From assembly GCA_009103225.1 (NCBI GenBank), contig RHPI01001037.1:1874168-1938167 (forward strand): a stretch of 64,000 nt of DNA. Direction: 5' to 3'. Source of the stretch: Chlorokybus atmophyticus. Its lineage: Eukaryota; Streptophyta; Chlorokybophyceae; Chlorokybales; Chlorokybaceae. Both the position numbers and the translations under genes were made by a program. Of this stretch, positions 25,001 to 36,448 are shown one piece after another. The first letter of the stretch is position 1. Each line of letters starts with the position of its first letter. The notes under the pieces were generated by a model. That model was given only the letters and a program-made list of their open reading frames with translations. It made no database searches and had not been told where the DNA came from.

Positions 25001-27277
25001 ACAATATTCAGTTCAACATAGGGATACAGATAGCCACCTTGCTCATTAGCGTAGCCAGTGTCTCTTCGGTGGCAGCAGACGCGGAGGTCTGACACGCAGC
25101 ATCACAACAAGTAACGGGTCGCGTGCTGGCTGCGTCTCCATGATAATGCTCGGCTTCGCTGCAGCTATCGTCATCATCGCCCAGCCCAAGAGCAGAAACC
25201 CAGTCGGCAGCAGCACGCGCACCCCCGCGCATGGGCGCGTCCAGCACTGCCATGGATGACACTGGGGACGTTGCACGGGACACCTCTTGCGGAGATGGTG
25301 TCTGGGGTCCCTCCAAAGACGGTGTCGCAGAGGGCTGTGCTGCTTTGCCTCCTGTCACGCCCAAATTGTGGGCGCGTGGCTGGCTGTTATTGTGGCCAGG
25401 CTGTGCATGCGGTTGCCTGCTGGATGCCTGCTGACTGCTGGCAATGCGCTCCTGCTGTGCCGCTTCATGTTTGCGGCGGTCGCGCGCGTCCGCATCAATT
25501 TCTTCCCTCAAACGCTTGCATTCTTGGCGCTCCAGCTCTGCTTCCTGCTGTGCTTCACGCAAAGACCGCTCGAGCTGCTGTTTGCTTCTCCGCTCCATAT
25601 CCTGATAAGCACCAACACATTTGCAGAGTTCGACTTGGCCCGTGGACTCGGCAGCTAGTCAGTGAGTTGTGTGAGAGCAAATTGCGGATGTGAACATGTA
25701 CAGGTGACTAACCAGTTGAGCCTGCATGCGATGATTGTCGCTCTCAAGGCTTTCACGCACACGCCTGAGCTCGTCATCAAAATGCGCAGCAGCTCGCGAG
25801 CCGTCCAAAGTGTTTAGCTCTTGCACCTGCACCACAACTAGTCAGCACAACCCCGACAGGATGCGCACACGTGTGGAACAACATACAGCACCGCGACATG
25901 AGCACACGCACCCGCTCTTCAAGCCACCTGATGTGCAAGGATGTCTGGTGTTGGTGCACTTCGAACTGGGCCGTGTGCGCATCAAGCTCTTGCGTTCGTG
26001 CTTGGCTAGTCGCGAGTTCGTCCTCGAGCGTTCTGCAGCGCTCGCGAAGCTGATGCAACTCAACCTGCGACAAGTGAAAGTTGCTGGTGCGATTAGCACA
26101 GTGACTGGCACATCCAACAGAAACTCACCTGCGAGTTTTCTTGCTCCTTTTCCCACTTGCTCGCCTCAGCTGTTGCCTGGTCCACAATGCTTTTCATGTC
26201 ATTGAGCTCGTTGTCATGTTGTTGACTCTGGTCGTTGGCACTTGTGTCAGCACACGCCAGGCAAGCACTGAATGTACCAGCGAAACAACTCAACGAGCGT
26301 TTGCTGCTTACCAACCGCTCTATTTCAGTCTTCAATTCCTGCACCTCTCGGCTCTTCGCTTGATATAGAAGCCGACTTTCTGTGCTCTCCAAACACAGGC
26401 GCTCCCTTTCTTCCTTTGCAACAGCTGCAGAAGCCTCTGAAAGCCTCTTCACCTGAGTTGGATCATGCGCATGTCAACCAACGACACACGTTAGTGCATG
26501 TGCTCTTAACAATGTAGAAACAATACAACACCCGCGGCATGCCTGTTGCAGGGAGGCGTCTGCATTCCGACATTCTGCGGCGGCAGCTTCAGCTGCGCGG
26601 AGGTGGCTGCGGGCTTCGGCAACAGCTTTGGAGGCAATCTCGCCGCGAAGCATGTCGAGGGAGCCATGGAGGTGCGCGTTGGAGAGTTTGGCTGCGTGCT
26701 CGAGGTCCTGCACGCGCGCTTTTAGCTGCTCCACGTTGTCCTCGCTGGCGGCCAGCTGCGCTCGCAACGCGGTCACGTAGTCCGCCGCGGTGTCCACCGC
26801 GTTCTGCGAGAATTGCAAGGCAAAGCGGAGCTCTGCCACTCTGCGCTGCAACCGCTCCTGCACCAGGGAGCCACATGCGGCTCATATCACAATTGCGCCT
26901 ACCCAACAACTGGTGTAGCAACGCAGCAAGTCATGCACAGTCTGTGATACGACCAGTGTTGCGTTAGCAAACGCACATTGGCAATATACGAACACATGCA
27001 GCCATATGTAAATGTAGCGTACTGTGCTGGGCATTGGCTTATCACAAGCCTGTTATGTTGTAACAGGGCAAGGGGAGATGTTTGCACGCACCTCATCCGC
27101 ACTGGGCAGCACTGTGGCAAGTAAGCTATCGTTTGAGGCTGTGGGAGTCGCGCCGGAGTTTGTAGGTGTCGTGATTTCTCTCCCACGACCACGCTCACCT
27201 CCATGCCCATGCACGAAGCGGCGCTGCCCAACATGCTCCATGCAGGCGCTGCCGGCAGGACTGGCCATGTCGCCCAT
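22052..27277 (-). CDS. Long coiled-coil protein, function unknown
   Basis: Many exons join in frame into a protein dominated by heptad-rich Gln/Glu/Arg/Leu sequence, golgin- or centrosome-like in composition, but no family is recognised. The likely start is at 27277 (MGDMASPAGSACMEHVGQ). Examples are ERLQRRVAELRFALQF (exon from 26857), METDLRVGLQSLQAALRTRE (24792 region) and the 23291-22570 exon. A non-coiled linker around 25500-25060 is Ser/Pro/Gln-rich (PSLEGPQTPSPQEV). The 3' end is inferred: the donor near 22391 joins in phase to an exon ending at a TAG at 22052; without splicing it would end near 22349. An internal exon pair is duplicated in tandem. The donor at 26542 appears to be GC. 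A structural role in cytoskeleton or membrane tethering is a guess from composition only. Confidence 0.65.
23390..23745 (-). repeat. Tandem exon-pair duplication in coiled-coil gene, copy 1
   Basis: Two exons encoding LELKSTTQQLASAREELLKE and an SEHSKSHAEAEQLRADAK-type segment parallel those at 23915-24255. Order and spacing are conserved, so the pair arose by tandem duplication of about 0.5 kb including an intron. Confidence 0.7.
23915..24255 (-). repeat. Tandem exon-pair duplication in coiled-coil gene, copy 2
   Basis: Partner of 23390-23745. It encodes LELKSTTQQLASVREELLKA and SERSKSNLEAEQLRADAE. The amino acid match is high with scattered substitutions, so the duplication is older than the other repeats in this window. 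Confidence 0.7.
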
Positions 27278-27741
27278 GCTCAACAAAAAAGATATCAACA
27301 GCCACTGCTAGCTATTACCTTGTGCACGTAAGAAACCACCAGAAAACTGCTAGCAGTAACCTCCTTGCCGTTGCCTGGTCCAAACGGCTTTCAGCGGCCT
27401 CCATGCAGCTGAACAAATCAACAACCCCTAGACAAAACCCTAACACAATGCACCTAACGCTCCAGCTTCCGTGCGTAGCTGATCACCCGTACATCTCCGT
27501 ACGCATAAGGCTCTCCTCCTTCCAGTCCAACTCCCCAAGCACCGTCGGCGACGGCGCCCATGGCGCCAGCCTCCTCGCCGCAGACGCACGCGCCGCAGAC
27601 GCACAGCTGCTGCTGGCTTTCTGTTTCCCGCGTTTTTTGCTTCTCGCGCTCGTTTAGGGTTTCCGTTGCGCTCTCCTCACGTGATTGCGATTGCTGTTGT
27701 TTACTTTATTTAGCGTTAGATCACAACCACTATCAGTTGGA
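27278..27741. other. Intergenic region upstream of coiled-coil gene and tRNA
   Basis: No gene is convincing here. Two telo-box motifs (AAACCCTAA at about 27435 and TTTAGGGTTT at about 27653) are present, as in promoters of plant translation and cell-cycle genes. The open frames are Ala-rich and unrecognised. Confidence 0.35.
27435..27443. promoter_or_regulatory. Telo-box motif
   Basis: AAACCCTAA lies about 160 bases upstream of the coiled-coil gene's proposed start. A second copy in reverse (TTTAGGGTTT) lies at 27653-27662. In land plants this motif is a promoter element of growth-related genes; a role here is inference. Confidence 0.3.
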
Positions 27742-27815
27742 GCGATGGTGGTGTAGTTGGTTATCACGCTAGTCTCACACACTAGAGGTCCCGGGATCGA
27801 ACCCCGGCCGTCGTA
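27742..27815 (+). tRNA. tRNA-Val(CAC)
   Basis: A complete cloverleaf. Acceptor arms GCGATGG and CCGTCGT pair over seven positions, two of them G-U. The D arm is GTG/CAC. The anticodon stem CTAGT/ACTAG encloses CTCACAC (anticodon CAC at 27776-27778), the variable loop is AGGTC, and the T stem CCGGG/CCCGG encloses ATCGAAC. The middle is almost identical to plant tRNA-Val(CAC). There is no intron. A TTTT run about ten bases downstream fits a Pol III terminator. The T loop begins with A instead of the usual T54, the only oddity. Confidence 0.95.
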
Positions 27816-28075
27816 ACCTATCTTTTGTGCCCGTTCTGGAGATTTGGGCAATTCACTTTTGTCCCCGTTCTTGTTGACATGAATTTGTTGGCCAGCGTGC
27901 CGACGTGGCACAAGTCACGTGACCACCACGGCGGCGGCGGCGGGAGGAGGCAGCTCCAGGCCGACCGTATTGCTGCTACTGCCATCATCGCCGTCGTTCC
28001 CAACGCCATGAGCAGCGTAGACGACGCGCGTCTTCCAAGATGAGCCATGCATAGGCCGTTGTCGCCACCATCACC

Positions 28076-31067
28076 ATGGAGGCCGCCGAGCCCGAGTTGG
28101 AGACCTTCGCTGCCGGCGATGACGGCAACGAAGGCGACATCGGCGACATCGGCAAGGACCTGGTGACGGCTGCGCTGCATAGCGACAGCTGGCAGGCCTC
28201 CTCCCACCGCTTGTCTCCCACCCCATCAACCGACTCAGATGATGACGACAGAGGGGATCGCCCGTCATCGCCCAGGATGGCCTCCATGGAGACATCTCTG
28301 ACCACCATGGCGAGGTTCTCTCTGGGGCCAGAGGATGATGATATTCAAAGCAGCGAGTTTGTCACTTTTGGAGACGGATGGTGGCCAGGCATCGATGAGG
28401 GGTCTCTTGTGCTTAGCCCCCCACCAACAAAGCCAACAACAACATCTGTGACGACAATAACAAAGAACACGACAACTATAGCAACGACAACAGCAGCCAA
28501 CAAAACAATTCCTTCAATAACAACACCGGCGCCAGTCACGACAGGTGCATGGAAAGCAACAAACATCATCTACGCATACGCACACACACGTTGTTCTGCA
28601 TGCACCTCTGAAGCGCTTGCTTCAGGTGTTGAAGAGCTGCGCACGTCCATAGATATGAGCGCGCACCTGGTGGTGTTGGCACCGAATGTGCTGCTTGACG
28701 TAGCTCAGGATAACGATGATGGCGATGAAGAACCGCACAAAAAGTCCTCAAGGTGGACACGCTGGCTTGCACGTGCGCACACTCTGAGACGGAACTCACA
28801 CACCGACAACAGTACGCGTGCACATACGTGCTGAGTTGATTGTCTGTATGCAAGTGGTGCATGCGTGAAGGTTGCGTTGCATGCAGGGACCCGTGTGGTC
28901 GTCATCGGCGTGGACACGGCCGCGGGCGAGAGCGTTGCTCGCCATCTCCTTCAGGTAAGTCTTATAATGTGTGTCAGCACACACGCCACCACCACCCCTC
29001 CGATCCACCCAACATCTGACATGTGTGCATGTACCGCGCGAGCAGGACGAGCAGTTCCACGTGGTCATCGCCATCCCGTCCCCCTCCTCTCTCACAACGT
29101 ACCACCAATCGCACATAGTTGATCTCTCCTTCTCCCCACACCTCACACCCGCGCTGGACGACCTCAGAGACATAGGCGCCACCATACGTGTTGTGAGTGA
29201 CACAACCAGTTTATCTCTCATGTTGGTAATTTTGTACAGTATCTGACCTTGCAGGCTCATTCAGGTGGACTTTATGGACCCTCACGCGTTGGCGCGTGTG
29301 CTGCGGGGAGCTGCGGGGGTGTATTATGGTGAGGGGTACAACATGGCCGACCCGCAGCCGGAGATCGAGCGCGGGTGCATGCTGGCTCAGGTGTGTACTA
29401 TTCTACGGGCGTACGTAAGCGGTGATGTGTTGTCGTACGGGTTGCGGCTATGAAACAGTTTGTGGGTGCAGATGGCGAAGTATGTGGGCATCCCGCACTT
29501 GATATATGCATCGCTTGAACATGTCAGGTGAGGGCATTGGCCACACTGTTGCTGCCATGGCTGCCAACCCGCCCGTATGCGCACGCCCGTGTGTGGGTGT
29601 GCATGCGTGCTTGTGTGCATGTGTGTGAGTGTGTCTCTCATGCGTGCATCTCTTAGGAAGATGAGGTTTAAGGACCTGCCACGGTTAACGACTCCCAGCG
29701 GGACGTGGGTGGTCCCGCATTGGGATGCAAAAGGCACCGTTGAGGACTACATGCGCACGTGAGGATCGACACTCTCTCACATGCATGTTGAGAACCCAAC
29801 ACGTTACCAACCAACTGCCTTCTCAGGCTCAAGTTGCCCGCCACGTATCTACGCATGCCAATCCTCTATCACGAGCTCCTCGACGGGGCCCTCATGACAA
29901 TGCTGCCAGAGGGGAACCACTGCCAAGTACGTTGTGAACAACACAACATGTCACACACAACCACAACAATACACCAATTTCCCAACTAGGTGTCCATGCC
30001 GTTGGAGTCTAGCACGATGGTGTGCGCCATGGCGGCGGGTGATGTGGGCGGCTGCGTGAGGGCGATGTTGCTGGAGCCAAGTGGATACATTGGTCGCACC
30101 GTCGGACTGGCGGGGTCCAAACTCCCCGTCGCGGTGTACGTGAAGCTCCTCTCGCAACATGTGGCACTACCGCTCAGGTACAGCCACATGACCAGAGAAG
30201 AGTACATACGCCTTGCTCCCAACCTCACCACGTCCACGGCGTTTGCAAATATGTTCGACTTCATGCGACACCACCCGTCATGGTGAGTGTGTGCATATGA
30301 GCGCGCGCGCATGTGCTTACATGTGTAGCTGCACGCGTGTATGTGCGTGTGCGTGCACGCTCGTACACGTGGATGTGCATGTGTGTGTAGGTGCCAGCAC
30401 AAATGTGCCCGCATGAGCGTGTGCGTCCGTGTATGTATGTTGGCAATAGGAGAACTGAGCTGTGTGTCTCATGTGATAGTTGGAGGCGAAGTGTGGAGGA
30501 GACCCGAACGATACACCCTGACACGCAGAGCTTTGCCGACTGGTGCGCCAGTGACGACTCCCATGTCACCGCCGTGCTCAACGACAACAACGCTAACACC
30601 AGAAGCAAGCGTAGCACAAGTGGCAAGAGCGGCGTGCTCGCAGCCCCGCACCTGCAGCGCGTCCTCACACGCAAGGTGCGCGCAGACAATACCCAGCACG
30701 TGTGTGCCGCGTGTTGTTGTTGTTATGTGACACGTGTGCGCATGCGTGTGCTGTAGACGGCGACGGTGCACGCGAGTGGCAATCTGGCGCACTACGCGGA
30801 CATGCTGGCGCTGTCGGGCTGCGACCACAGGCACAAAAGGTACGCACGCGCACGCTACACACCTACATAGTTTGGTACTCAGTTTACAACCCACACCCTA
30901 CAACTGACTCGGCACACAGGCAGTACACACGGCGGTGGCGCGAGCTGCGTGCGGTGGTCGGCGAGCACTTTTTGGCAAAGGCGGCGTTCCCGCGCCCGAC
31001 CGACGACCCCGAATTCTCGGACGAGTGGCCGCTCAAGGACCAAGACGGAGAGCGACTGCAGGCTTAG
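28076..31067 (+). CDS. NmrA-like Rossmann-fold protein with long N-terminal extension
   Basis: NmrA-like proteins are atypical short-chain dehydrogenase relatives, often redox sensors without catalysis. About twelve exons read in frame to about 667 residues: 28076-28544, 28626-28811, 28887-28954, 29046-29192, 29265-29390, 29472-29527, 29657-29758, 29827-29926, 29990-30282, 30450 (or 30480)-30675, 30757-30839 and 30920-31067. The first about 200 residues are acidic, then Thr-rich low complexity. The fold begins at TRVVVIGVDTAAGESVARHL, continues through VGIPHLIYASLEHV and LKLPATYLRMPILYHELL, and ends with a basic tail. The nucleotide-binding loop reads GVDTAAG instead of GATGxxG, so NAD(P) binding is doubtful. 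Both acceptors of exon 10 keep the frame. Confidence 0.8.
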
Positions 31068-31470
31068 GGGACAAGGAGAACACATGGCACATGAATATGG
31101 CTTGACACGTTGACTCCTGCGACTATCAATCAGTCTATCCATATGTATACACCTGTGTGAACCTCCGCACTATGGGATGTCCCATCAATTCTTGCGTGTG
31201 CTCCACTGTGTGACGTACGTGGTTGTTACACCTCTTCCTGCTGCTATGTTGAGGAACAGACCATGCGACAAAAGCAGTAGTAGCAATAGACACGTACAAA
31301 CGGCTGTACGTGTGCACTCATGGGCACACACACACTTTAGTGCAGGCGTGACTGCTCGTACTCAACCCTCGGGGGCATACATCTTCCGCAACAGCATGCG
31401 GGCTAAGGACACACGGTCTATGCACACAATGGAGGCATGTTGGTTCGCGTACTGGGTGCGCTTACAGTCA

Positions 31471-32369
31471 TCACATCTGTCTGGTGTTGGGACTGCTGCG
31501 TGCGCAACGTACTCCCGCCACACGGCTCTCTGCGGGTTGTGACAAGGGTGCTAGATGCGGCGATGGTGTTGTTATTGTTACACTTGCGAGTCGGGCTGCT
31601 GACCCGCTGCCACTGTTGGTAACTCCAAAATCATCCTCATCCTCATCCTTATCCTCATCCTCATCGTCATCATCATCTTCTTGCTCCTCCTCTAGGCCAT
31701 CGCTGCCGTCGCTGTCACCATCAGTCTCATCCTCATCGTCGTCATCTTCTTCATCACCGTCGCCCTCTTGATCTTCATCAAAGCACTTGAGCACAATCAC
31801 ATAGACATACGCATGCACGCACACACATATGCGCTTACCCATCTGCATCTTCTCGCGCAGAAGCTGCCGAAACGCCAGCGCCGTGACGTCCTGAGGCTGA
31901 AGCAGCAACACTGCAGCAGAGAGGATTATTCTGGTTACAACTTTTTCACCTATTACCATTCTACGTATTTACATGTGCTTGCCAGCTGTGCGCACCTTTC
32001 TCGTTGGCGGAGGCGGCGTCGGCGAAGCGCGGCGGGTCCGCCCTTAGGTGCGCAGCCATCTCCCGCCGCAGCTCCACGGCCAGCAGCTCTCTCCCCTTTG
32101 CCCATCCAACCATCCTCGTGTCACTGCTGCCACTGCGGCTGCGCCACGCCACGTCAACCCCGCCAACGATGCCGCCGCCCACGCCGCCAGCCACGCCCAG
32201 GTCACGTGACCAGCAGCTCGAACCGGTTGTACAATTTGGTTTGCAAGTGCTGAAACGCTACCGGATCGGTCGAACAGGACGAAGTGGGTAGGGTTAGAGG
32301 TGTTGTTGGTGAGGTGGACAGCGTTGGCGGCGGCGGCGGCGGTGGTGAGCACGCACTCCGACGGGCCAT
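31471..32369 (-). CDS. Hypothetical protein with highly acidic C-terminal region
   Basis: I do not recognise a family. The 3' exon (from 31785 to a TGA at 31471) encodes a long Asp/Glu run from GAT/GAG trinucleotide repeats. Upstream exons 31910-31839 (LLLQPQDVTALAFRQLLREK) and about 32120-31996 (AKGRELLAVELRREMAAHL) join in phase. The first exon would start at 32369 ([12 protein letters not shown]) and runs through FQHLQTKLYNRFELL. The intron between the first two exons is unresolved because several donor-acceptor choices fail to preserve frame. A Pro-rich, Ser/Arg start would suit an organelle presequence, but this is inference. Confidence 0.5.
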
Positions 32370-34036
32370 GACGGCCGCCGTCAGGGCATTGTCGTCGTCG
32401 CCTACAGCTTTGTCGCTTGCAGGATTTGTTGCTGCGCCGCAGCAGCAGCCACAGCCGTGCAGTCGCCGGACGGGGACAGTTTTGGCTTCACTGGGAGGAG
32501 GGGTTAGGGTGTGGAGCACGCAGAAACCGCTCGGAGGCGGCGGCGGTGGCGGGATCAAGGACAGTGTCTTCTTTGGGGAGGGTGTAGACATGGCCAGGCC
32601 TTTGCCGCAGACGATGCGGCGGAGCAGGTCTCACCTGTCATACGCCGCGGCTGACACCACGACAGACCCGGCCCCCTCCTCCACAGCAGCCCCTTCCGGA
32701 CTCACCCTGCCCACAGTGCTGACGCTTGCACGTGTGTTCGCTGTCCCATTGTTTGTAGCAGGTATAAGGTGGATATAGCCGCTCTTGGAATTGTCATGGC
32801 CGTTATCATGGATATACTGGGCGGTGCCATCACGTCATGCGTTCCATGCGCAGCCAGTCTAGCTCTCAATTGCTCTATGTGCGACCATGCCGTAACATGA
32901 CGACACGCAATCAGCAAAGTTGTTCCATCATGCACGTAGTAGCTATCTCGTGCATTGTATTGCATTTGGTGCCCTTGTGGTTGAGTTGAGAACACGCCAC
33001 ATTGGCATGTTGCAGCCACGCCTGTCATATCCGTGGTGCACATGGCCAGTACTGACGAGCAGTCTGTTGGTCAGTGTTCTACTGGCCGGTGTCCTGGGCT
33101 GCAATTGGCTCGTCTATCATATTCATAGTGGCGGCCATTACAGACTGGCTCGACGGTTACCTCGCCCGTAAGGTAAGGCGCACATCTTTACATCAAAAAA
33201 TAGCACCGCTGCATTCCCCTAATGATCATAACTCGCCTGCCACCACACCGCAGATGAATCAGTCCTCTGCATTTGGCGCCTTCCTGGACCCGGTTGCAGA
33301 CAAGGTGGGCACGTAGCCGTGGCTGTCATGCATTGCTGCTTTTGCGGCCAGTTTGGAACTGCAATGTGTGCACACGGTGTCACGCTGGCCTGCAGTGGTG
33401 AGATGAGACGGTGTGTGTCAGCGTCGTTGCGTGCATGGGCGCAGTTGATGGTGGCCGCGGCTTTGGTGCTGCTCAGCAATAGGACACCCGCTGGCCCGTT
33501 CTTAACCCACCCCTGGCTCATGCCCTTACCCGCCATCGCCATCATCGGCCGTGAGGTATGCTCCACGCAAGCAGAAAGTGTGTCTCATACCCTAACCATG
33601 CTTTCTGCTTGCATGCATAGATTACCATGTCAGCATTGAGGGAATGGGCGGCTGCAACGGGTGGTGACGTGCACAAGGTGGGGTTGCGCATGGACTGTCC
33701 AACATGCACATGTAGCACTCCATGTTGCACACGTCCACTCTGCTTGTTTAGGCTGTTGCGGTGAACAGTCTAGGCAAGATCAAGACAACCGCGCAGATGA
33801 CGTCCTTGGCAATGCTGTTATGGGTGCGAGATGGCAGGTGGGTTTGATGTTGCACAGTGTTCCATGGAATGTTGACTTGCACACTCACAACATGGTTTTG
33901 CATGCGCAGTGCGGGGGGTGGTGGTGGTGTTGCCGGATTAATTGGTCTTGTGTTGCTATATGTTGCTGCGGTAACCACCTTGTGGTCGTTGGTGGTGTAC
34001 ATGGCTGCTGTATGGAAGTACCTGTTCGGCAGATGA
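32368..34036 (+). CDS. PGPS: Phosphatidylglycerophosphate synthase (CDP-alcohol phosphatidyltransferase)
   Basis: The enzyme makes phosphatidylglycerophosphate from CDP-diacylglycerol and glycerol-3-phosphate, leading to thylakoid and mitochondrial PG. Seven exons (32368-32761, 33075-33172, 33254-33304, 33445-33555, 33621-33677, 33752-33837, 33910-34036) give about 307 residues. The CDP-alcohol signature is split by an intron: [11 protein letters not shown] then [14 protein letters not shown], giving the DGxxAR...GxxxDxxxD metal site. Further family blocks are [43 protein letters not shown] and the C-terminal [17 protein letters not shown]. About 110 residues before the domain are Ser/Ala/Arg/Gly-rich and fit an organelle transit peptide. 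An in-frame ATG exists farther up at 32284. Confidence 0.92.
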
Positions 34037-34581
34037 CCAAGCAATTGGTGTGGGCGGTGTATGCTGCAAGATGGCCTGCAGCATCAAGACAGAGGCAGAC
34101 ACAGTCTTCGCTAAACTGAACATTTGGTTGCATTTCATGAAGTCCTGTGCTGTCGTTCTTGTTCATATAATTTAAAAGGTATTGCAGCAACAACCAGTGA
34201 TGTGCTCGTTTGCAATGCATCTAACGAAGTCGTGTTGAAAATGAACAAAAGTTCTTGGTTCCTTGCTGATCCCCACCCCCCACACCACCCCCCACCCGGT
34301 GTTGTATATGAGTCCATGTCAACACCAATTGGCAGGATAAGTCCGCATCAATGCGGCCTGCCTATACAAAAGAACTTGGAAGAGTTTCGGTGGTTGTGGG
34401 TGGGCGCTGAAGCATGAGTTCAAGAATCCAACGATAGCGGCCTTCTAGTAAGTGCCATGCCATTGTGTGAGCCCGTAGGATTGAAGTGAGACCCTTGCGT
34501 AAATATGTTAACCACATAGCAAGTTAAGAGGCTTCATGCCTTAGTTTTGAACCGAGACAACTTTCACCAGATATGGCTGTC
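34037..34581. other. PGPS 3' flank, no gene seen
   Basis: AT-rich sequence with poly-C patches (34271-34300). It ends in the CTGTC target-site copy of the TRIM element. I see no coding or RNA feature. Confidence 0.4.
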
Positions 34582-34685
34582 TGTTAGGACAAGGGTCCGG
34601 CCATCTTAGCCATAAAAGACCATGGTGGTAATTATGGCTATTTCTGTTCTTATGTATTACGCCCAGCTCGCTTGCTGCCGTAACA
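34582..34685 (-). repeat. TRIM long terminal repeat (3' LTR)
   Basis: Downstream LTR of the minus-strand TRIM, ending in TGTTA/TAACA boundaries. It differs from its partner at one base (34587, G against T). Confidence 0.88.
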
Positions 34686-35105
34686 CACCTCCCCATTAGA
34701 ACTTAGCACGCCCTCGTGCGTATCCTTATAGGGATTCTCAGCCCTCCGCCCCGCGGGCGACCGAGCTGTCTCGACCAATGCTTCTCTCGGCCGGCGCCTC
34801 TTGCGCGACTCAACGCGACTTGCCCAGCCCGCATTGTCGTTCTCGAGATCCTCGATCTCGTTCTTGTTCGCACGCTGGCAAACATTCTCGCTCGCATGCT
34901 GGCGAACGTTCTAGCGACCGGCCATGCCGCGTCGCGTTCTTGCCGTCCCCTAACCGCGACTTGCTCAAGATCGCGGGTCTTTCCTACCTGCGGCTTGCCC
35001 AAGGCCGCGGGTTCATCCCCAGATCTTTGCCAACCGAAAAATTGCCGCTCTATCCCCCTTGGGAGTCGAGCCCACGACCTTTAGGTTGTCAGCCCCGATA
35101 CCAAT

Positions 35106-35209
35106 TGTTATGACAAGGGTCCGGCCATCTTAGCCATAAAAGACCATGGTGGTAATTATGGCTATTTCTGTTCTTATGTATTACGCCCAGCTCGCTTGCT
35201 GCCGTAACA
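35106..35209 (-). repeat. TRIM long terminal repeat (5' LTR)
   Basis: Upstream LTR of the minus-strand TRIM. It is followed two bases later on that strand by the tRNA-Met-type primer-binding site. Confidence 0.88.
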
Positions 35210-36423
35210 CTGTCTTATAAGACATTAACACCATTGTGCATGTGTCCACATACGTGTGTTTTGTCAACTTCAATTTGGCACTCGACAACGTGACACATTG
35301 TTGGCGATTTTAGCTGACGATGTACATATAATAGAGGAATGTCGCAGTTAAAAAGTGGATACTTCCTTCACCAAGGTTGATTATTGAGATCACGGCTACC
35401 TTATGGTCAATTGCAAAAGCCGTCGAGCAATATCGTTATGTACAAAACGACTTTGTCAACATAGTTTATTTAAAATATGTGTTGATTTTGAACCGCTACA
35501 GCCCGACAAAAGGCACCCATATCATAACCATAAATCGCACCACATTTAATAACGGCTCTTGATTCCATTAGAATGTATGTATAGTATAGTATATATGGCT
35601 ATTGCGCGTGAAGAGACAACTCGGCAACTCGGCAAATAACATGCATTCGTGTGAAGGTGACCACCAAAGTCACTTACACTTTGTAAAAATGCCTGCGGTG
35701 TACAAGTTGTGGCGAAAGTTGAGCATATCCGTGAAAGACACTGAGCAACAACAAAGCGCTCAATCGTCAAGTGTACTATGTAAAGAAAGCGCATGCAAGC
35801 ACGAGTGTAGTACAAAGATTGACCTGAGCATATTACATGGTCTTGGCATGAATATAAAGCAGAGCCTCTGCTCAACATTTATTTTATTTATTTTGCAACG
35901 GTTGCAGAGGCCTCCTTTGCAAAAAAATCAACCCAAGTCCAGCCGCTTAGCATCAAGTACTAGTTGTTCAACTGGTTAGCAGCAAGTCTTATATGGAAAC
36001 AGCACGTAGGCAATCATTGAATTGGCTCAAAGTTTGGCTACAACACACGCACACACTGGTAGAACTGCGCACGCCTTCATACATGCATGCACATACACTA
36101 CCGTCGCTTGCACCTGCACGCGTCGAGTGAGAAACATACCGGACGACAGAAATTGGCGCTACTTCAACCTTCAATGATGGCACGATTCTTTGAGAACCCT
36201 TAGCAGAGGCGCTCAATGAGCTGTCCATGCACAGTGAAATGGGTTGGCAACCCACTTACACGCATTGCATACGCGACAATGGCAAGTGGGTTGGCAAGCC
36301 GGTTGGCAATCATCGATATCATAAACCTATACAGAAAGCAACGAGCATTACTACGGGGCTCGTGCATCCTTGTTGCAGGGACGAGCAAATACGTTTTCAA
36401 GTTTGGTGTACGGCTTGATACGA

Positions 36424-36448
36424 TCAGGATGGTTGGCAACCATCCTGA
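36424..36448. repeat. Palindrome around GGTTGGCAACC
   Basis: Perfect 12-base arms (TCAGGATGGTTG and its complement) surround a single G. The same core, GGTTG-G-CAACC, occurs at 36241-36253, about 180 bases upstream. It could be a dyad protein-binding site or chance. Confidence 0.5.

Larger units (their letters stand above)
34582..35209 (-). mobile_element. TRIM: miniature non-autonomous LTR retrotransposon
   Basis: Two 104-base long terminal repeats (34582-34685 and 35106-35209) differ by one base near one end. Read on the minus strand, each begins TGTTA and ends TAACA. A perfect 5-base target duplication CTGTC flanks the element (34577-34581 and 35210-35214). Two bases inside the right-hand LTR the minus strand shows TGGTATCGGGG (35093-35103), matching the start of an initiator-tRNA-Met primer-binding site. 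A purine-rich GGGGAGG tract abuts the other LTR near 34688. The 420-base interior has no coding capacity. The near-identical LTRs imply a recent insertion that depended on another element's enzymes. Confidence 0.9.

Noticed and set aside
35041-35103. tRNA-like sequence ending in CCA inside the TRIM
   Set aside because: It only has a T-arm-like hairpin and the primer-binding region; the acceptor stem and anticodon arm do not pair.
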